The notes under the pieces were generated by a model. It had not been told where the DNA came from. It saw only the letters and a program-made list of their open reading frames with translations, and ran no database searches. This document shows positions 60,580 to 64,000 of a DNA stretch of 64,000 bases, in pieces. The stretch is taken from contig NZ_CP170723.1 in NCBI RefSeq assembly GCF_043099285.1, forward strand, positions 2,976,001 to 3,040,000, in the 5' to 3' direction. Within the stretch, counting starts at the first letter, position 1, and every line of letters starts with the position of its first letter. The position numbers were made by a program, and so were the translations under genes. This DNA is from Oryzobacter telluris. Lineage in GTDB: Bacteria > Actinomycetota > Actinomycetes > Actinomycetales > Dermatophilaceae.

Positions 60580-60601
60580 ATCGCGCGACACGACTGCCGG
60601 G

Positions 60602-60644
60602 TCGAGGTGAATAACGACCCTGAGGTGGTCGGGTTTCACCTCGA
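60602..60644. repeat. 43-bp palindromic unit, copy B
   Basis: Same outer arms as copy A (one arm position differs, TCGAGGTGAAT) and the same 43-bp length, with a different inner stem CGACC/GGTCG. The two copies start exactly 65 bp apart. The unit ends 9 bases before the lipoprotein stop. Confidence 0.9.
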
Positions 60645-60652
60645 ACGACGGG

Positions 60653-61171
60653 TCAGGCGAAGCCGATGAGGCCCGTGCCGACGTCGACGGAGACGTGCGG
60701 CGAGTCCTGCGTCCAGTGCGACACCACGACCCACGGGACCGCGGACGGGTCGACCATCTCCGGCACCTCGACCCGACCCTCGACGCGCAGCCCACCGGGA
60801 GTGGTGGCGACGAGGTCGTGCCACCCCGGCTCGAGGGCCAGGGGGAACGGCACCCACATGTGCTGTCCGCACACGTCGAAGACCTGCTCCGCGACGACCT
60901 CCCCGTCGACGCTCACCCGCAGCTCGACGTCGGGCTCCTCGAACGACTGGTTCGAGACCCAGAGGTGGACCGTGGCCTCCTCCTCCGTCACGGCCAGCGT
61001 CGACATCGGCCGGGCCACGACCGGGCACTCCGAGCCGAACCGGATGCCGAGCACCTCGACGCGCGCCCCGCAGCCGCCGACGCCCAGCAGCAGGACGACG
61101 GCCCCGACCGCGGTGGCGCGCCTCACCGGCGCCACGATCACCGACCGACGACCCCGCGACAAGACCACCAT
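60653..61171 (-). CDS. Small secreted lipoprotein
   Basis: 172 residues from ATG 61171 (GTG codons at 61141 or 61135 are alternatives with a shorter n-region). The signal ends in a lipobox VLLLGVGGC (cysteine about residue 34). The mature part is one beta-sandwich-like domain (VHLWVSNQSFEEPDVELRVS; WVPFPLALEPGWHDLVA), resembling a bacterial Ig-like or CARDB-type fold. Function unknown. Encoded convergent with the tRNA; the tandem palindromes lie at its 3' end. Confidence 0.65.
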   Translation of the reverse strand: MVVLSRGRRSVIVAPVRRATAVGAVVLLLGVGGCGARVEVLGIRFGSECPVVARPMSTLAVTEEEATVHLWVSNQSFEEPDVELRVSVDGEVVAEQVFDVCGQHMWVPFPLALEPGWHDLVATTPGGLRVEGRVEVPEMVDPSAVPWVVVSHWTQDSPHVSVDVGTGLIGFA

Positions 61172-61207
61172 GGCCCTGCGACGTCCGCCGGGCACCCGCG
61201 GCTCCGC

Positions 61208-62245
61208 TCAGCGGCGCTGCGACGCGTCGGACACCTCGCCGACGAGCTCCTCGATGACGTCCTCGAGGAAGACGACGCCCACGACCGCGCCGTCCTCGGC
61301 GACGACGCGCGCCAGGTGCGACCCGGTGGCCTGCATCGTCTCGAGGACCGACTCGACCTCGTCGTCGCGCCGGACGTTGGCCATCCGACGCACGCGCTTG
61401 GCCGGCACGGGCTCGTCGCGCTCGGTCTCGTCGGCGTAGAGGACGTCCTTGAGGTGGAGGTACCCACCGAGGTCCCCGCCGTCGTCGACGACCGGGTAGC
61501 GCGAGAAGCCGTGGCGCGCCACGAGCCGCTCGATGTCGCCCGGGGTCGCGGCCGAGGTGACGGTGACGAGCCCCGACACCGGGACACCGACGTCGGCGGC
61601 GTCCTTGTCGCTGAACTCCAGCGCGGCCCCGAGCCGCTCGTAGTGCTCGTCGCCGACGAGGCCCTCGTCGCGCGACTCGTCGAGGATGTGCGCGACCTCC
61701 TCGGCCGTGAACGCCGAGGCGAGCTCGTCCTTCGGCTCGATCCCGAACAGGCGCAGGATCGCCTTGGACAGCCAGTCCATGGCGCCGATGACGGGGGCGA
61801 CGACCTTGCTCACCATGACGAGCGGCGGCACGAGGACGACGGCGGCCCGCTCGGGGCGCGCGATGGAGATGTTCTTGGGGATCATCTCGCCGTAGACGAC
61901 GTGGAGGAACACGACGATCGCGAGCGCCAGCGCGAGCGCCACGACGTCGGCGACGCCGTCGGGCAGCCCGGCCGCCTCGACGACCGGGGCGAAGGCGTGG
62001 TGCAGCGCCGACTCCGACACCGCACCGAGCAGCACCGAGCACACCGTGATGCCGAGCTGGCACGTCGCCAGGAGCAGGCCGGTGCGCTGGAGGGCGTCGA
62101 GGGCGATCCTGGCGCCCTTGTTGCCCTGGTCGGCGAGCGGCTCGAGCTGGCTGCGGCGGGCCGACATCGCGGCGAACTCGGCGCCGACGAAGAAGGCGTT
62201 GGCCGCCAGCAGGATGACGGTGACGAGGACGGTCGACAGGCTCAT
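61208..62245 (-). CDS. CNNM/DUF21-CBS membrane protein (hemolysin C family), short form
   Basis: 345 residues. A DUF21 domain with about four TM helices (about 1-190; NAFFVGAEFAAMSARRSQLEPLA start, GEMIPKNISIARPER conserved) is followed by a CBS pair (about 210-330, GFSRYPVVDDGGDLGGYLHL). It lacks the C-terminal CorC/HlyC transporter-associated domain of its neighbour. CNNM relatives move Mg2+ or Na+. ATGA overlap with the upstream gene suggests a heteromeric pair. Confidence 0.9.
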   Translation of the reverse strand: MSLSTVLVTVILLAANAFFVGAEFAAMSARRSQLEPLADQGNKGARIALDALQRTGLLLATCQLGITVCSVLLGAVSESALHHAFAPVVEAAGLPDGVADVVALALALAIVVFLHVVYGEMIPKNISIARPERAAVVLVPPLVMVSKVVAPVIGAMDWLSKAILRLFGIEPKDELASAFTAEEVAHILDESRDEGLVGDEHYERLGAALEFSDKDAADVGVPVSGLVTVTSAATPGDIERLVARHGFSRYPVVDDGGDLGGYLHLKDVLYADETERDEPVPAKRVRRMANVRRDDEVESVLETMQATGSHLARVVAEDGAVVGVVFLEDVIEELVGEVSDASQRR

Positions 62246-63609
62246 CGCTCGACCTCCGTCGTGCCGGGCAGCGCCGACGCGTCGGCCTCACCGGCGTCGT
62301 CGCCGGCGCTCGGCTCGGCCGGCGGGACCAGCCGGATCCGGTCGACCCGGTGCCCGTCCATGTCGATGACGCGGACGGTCCAGCCGTCGACCGTGGCCTC
62401 GTCGCTCACCGCGGGCACGCGGCCGAGCTCGGCCATCAGCCAGCCGGCGATGGTCTCGTAGGCCGGGCCGTCGGGAACCGCGACACCGATGCGCGAGCGC
62501 ACCTCGTCGGGGCGCCAGAGACCCGGGACGGTCCAGGAGCCGTCGCGCAGCGCGCGGCCCGTGGTCTGCGAGCGGTCGTGCTCGTCGTTGACCTCACCGA
62601 CGATCTCCTCGACGAGGTCCTCGAGCGTGACGACGCCGGAGGTGCCGCCGTACTCGTCGACGACGACGGCGAGCTGCATCCCACCCTGGCGCAGCTCGAG
62701 GAGCAGCGGGTCGAGGCGAAGCGTCTCGGGGACGAGCACCGCCGGGACCATGAGCGCCGACACCGGCACGTCCTCACGACGCTCGAACGGCACGGCGATG
62801 GCCTTCTTCACGTGGACGATGCCGTCGATGTCGTCCCAGTCGTCACCGACGACGGGGAAGCGCGAGTGGCCGGTGCGCCGCGCCAGCGCGACGAGGTCGG
62901 CCGCCGTCTCGGTGCGGTCGATGGAGGTGGCGCGCGAGCGCGGGGTCATGACGTCGGCGGCGGTCTGGTCGGCGAAGCCGAGGGAGGCCGTGACGAGGCG
63001 GGCGGTGCCGAGGTCGAGGGTCCCGGCCTCGGCGGAGGTGCGCACGAGCGAGGCGAGCTCGGCGGGGCTGCGGGCCGCGGAGAGCTCCTCCTGCGGCTCG
63101 ATCCCGATGGCGCGCAGCGTGCGGTTCGCGACGCCGTTGAGCACGGCGATCATCGGCTTGGTCGCGACGGCGAACCAGCGCACGGGTGCGGCGGAGACCT
63201 TGGCGGTCGCCATCGGGAGGGAGACGGCGAGGGTCTTGGGGACCATCTCGCCGACGATCATCGAGAACAGGGTCGCGGCGAGCATCGCGAGGACCGACGC
63301 CGTGGACGATGCGGCGCCCTCCGACAGGCCGAGGTCCTCCAGCGGCCCGACGACGAGGGCCCCCACCGACGGGCTGGCGATGAAGCCGAGGATCAGCGTC
63401 GTGAGGGTGATGCCCAGCTGGCACGCCGAGAGCTGCGTGGAGAGCTGGCGGTGCGAGGCGAGGACGGAGCGCGAACCCCGCTCACCGTTGTCGACGGCGC
63501 GCTGCACCGCGGGCCGGTCGAGGGCGACGAGCGAGAACTCCGCCGCCACGAAGAGTGCCGTCCCCACGGTGAGGACGACACCGAGGAGCAGGAGGAGCCA
63601 TTCGGTCAT
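62242..63609 (-). CDS. CNNM/DUF21-CBS membrane protein with CorC domain
   Basis: 455 residues from ATG 63609. DUF21 TM domain (about 1-190; FVAAEFSLVALDRPAVQRAV, MIVGEMVPKTLAVSLP), CBS pair (about 205-325; GHSRFPVVGDDWDDIDGIVHV and VVDEYGGTSGVVTLEDLVEE) and C-terminal CorC_HlyC domain (about 340-425). Probable Mg2+/cation transport or efflux protein. It is upstream of and overlaps the short paralogue; longer frames upstream are rejected. Confidence 0.92.
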   Translation of the reverse strand: MTEWLLLLLGVVLTVGTALFVAAEFSLVALDRPAVQRAVDNGERGSRSVLASHRQLSTQLSACQLGITLTTLILGFIASPSVGALVVGPLEDLGLSEGAASSTASVLAMLAATLFSMIVGEMVPKTLAVSLPMATAKVSAAPVRWFAVATKPMIAVLNGVANRTLRAIGIEPQEELSAARSPAELASLVRTSAEAGTLDLGTARLVTASLGFADQTAADVMTPRSRATSIDRTETAADLVALARRTGHSRFPVVGDDWDDIDGIVHVKKAIAVPFERREDVPVSALMVPAVLVPETLRLDPLLLELRQGGMQLAVVVDEYGGTSGVVTLEDLVEEIVGEVNDEHDRSQTTGRALRDGSWTVPGLWRPDEVRSRIGVAVPDGPAYETIAGWLMAELGRVPAVSDEATVDGWTVRVIDMDGHRVDRIRLVPPAEPSAGDDAGEADASALPGTTEVER

Positions 63610-63790
63610 GAGGACGCCGGACTGGGAGGGTGCATGTCCCGTCCATCGTATGGGGCGCGGCTCGTGTTCCCAGCCGGCGCACAGGATGCAGACCGCTCGT
63701 CCCCCAGAGGGAGCCGCCGCTCCCCCAACCGGGTGAGGTGGGCGCGGGTGGTCACTGCGAGGATCGGGCCATGACATCAGCAGGTGGGCG

Positions 63791-64000
63791 ATGAGCACGA
63801 CGACGGGGGCCCGGATCGAGATCCGGGGACTGACCAAGAGGTTCGGCTCGTTCGTGGCGGTCGACGACCTCAGCTTCGACGTCGAGCCCGGCCGGATCAC
63901 CGGCTTCCTCGGCCCGAACGGCGCCGGCAAGACGACGACGCTGCGGATGCTGCTCGGGCTGGTCCGGCAGAGCAGCGGGACCGCGACGATCGACGGTCAC
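63791..64000 (+). CDS. ABC transporter ATP-binding protein, N-terminal part
   Basis: 70 residues before the window edge. Opens ARIEIRGLTKRFGSFVAVDD, and Walker A FLGPNGAGKTTTLRMLLGLV is complete; the Q-loop and beyond lie outside. The pattern is that of DrrA/CcmA-type exporters. AGGTGG precedes the ATG. The 181 bases upstream separate it from the divergent CNNM pair; a partner permease should follow beyond the edge. Confidence 0.9.
   Translation, partial: MSTTTGARIEIRGLTKRFGSFVAVDDLSFDVEPGRITGFLGPNGAGKTTTLRMLLGLVRQSSGTATIDGH

Noticed and set aside
60374..60610. Open frame across the tRNA-Arg gene
   Set aside because: It overlaps a complete tRNA cloverleaf and the palindromes; no plausible product.

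Overview
The window is high-GC (about 70% or more), densely coded chromosomal DNA from an actinobacterium. Evidence for this includes many GTG starts, the gene order argS-lysA-hom-thrC-thrB-rho-rpmE-prfA-prmC-tsaC-glyA next to the atp operon, a NucS mismatch endonuclease instead of MutS/MutL, a Rho with a long Arg/Asp/Gln-rich insertion and a DUF2550 gene after atpC. A member of the Micrococcales, perhaps an Intrasporangiaceae relative, is the best guess; no marker here fixes the genus. I see no phage, IS transposase, CRISPR array or rRNA.

Layout. 0-2 kb: end of a sugar-catabolic locus (truncated gene, TIM-barrel isomerase, LacI regulator). 2-6.1 kb: a minus-strand operon of an ATP-grasp enzyme, two alpha/beta-hydrolases and a YbbN-type thioredoxin/TPR protein. 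6.2-8.6 kb: lipoprotein plus membrane protein pair and a MarR regulator. 8.7-12 kb: a beta-phosphoglucomutase-like HAD plus GH65 phosphorylase operon. 12-34 kb: C2/C4 acyl-CoA metabolism (meaB, thiolase, mce, ccr, a double 3-hydroxyacyl-CoA dehydrogenase, ecm and a PduO-type adenosyltransferase) interleaved with transporters, a secreted phosphatase-like/six-hairpin pair, a FAD-GcvT oxidoreductase, nucS and a palindrome-flanked nuclease-like gene. 34-36 kb: an ABC exporter. 36-44 kb: atpIBEFHAGDC and DUF2550. 44-60 kb: a housekeeping block (polyprenyl-phosphate sugar transferase, glyA, tsaC, prmC, prfA, rpmE, rho, the threonine/lysine genes, argS). 60-64 kb: response regulator, tRNA-Arg(CCG), tandem palindromes, a lipoprotein, two CNNM/CBS proteins and the start of an ABC ATPase.

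How the genes work together. Thiolase, 3-hydroxyacyl-CoA dehydrogenase, Ccr, epimerase and ethylmalonyl-CoA mutase are consecutive or shared steps of the ethylmalonyl-CoA route of acetyl-CoA assimilation. MeaB protects the B12 mutases and the adenosyltransferase makes their cofactor. The atp operon carries a near-consensus Rex (NADH/NAD+ sensor) operator over its likely -10 box, so ATP synthase is probably redox-controlled. Many genes appear leaderless: a TANNNT box lies 6-8 nt before the start codon.

The least explained structure is at 26.2-27.4 kb. Two 62-bp palindromes with identical 23-bp arms bracket a single gene for an AbiEi/DUF559-like restriction-endonuclease-fold protein. A second, unrelated palindrome family (two 43-bp units) follows the tRNA. 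The ATP-grasp/two-hydrolase operon at 2-5 kb is the other candidate for an undescribed pathway.
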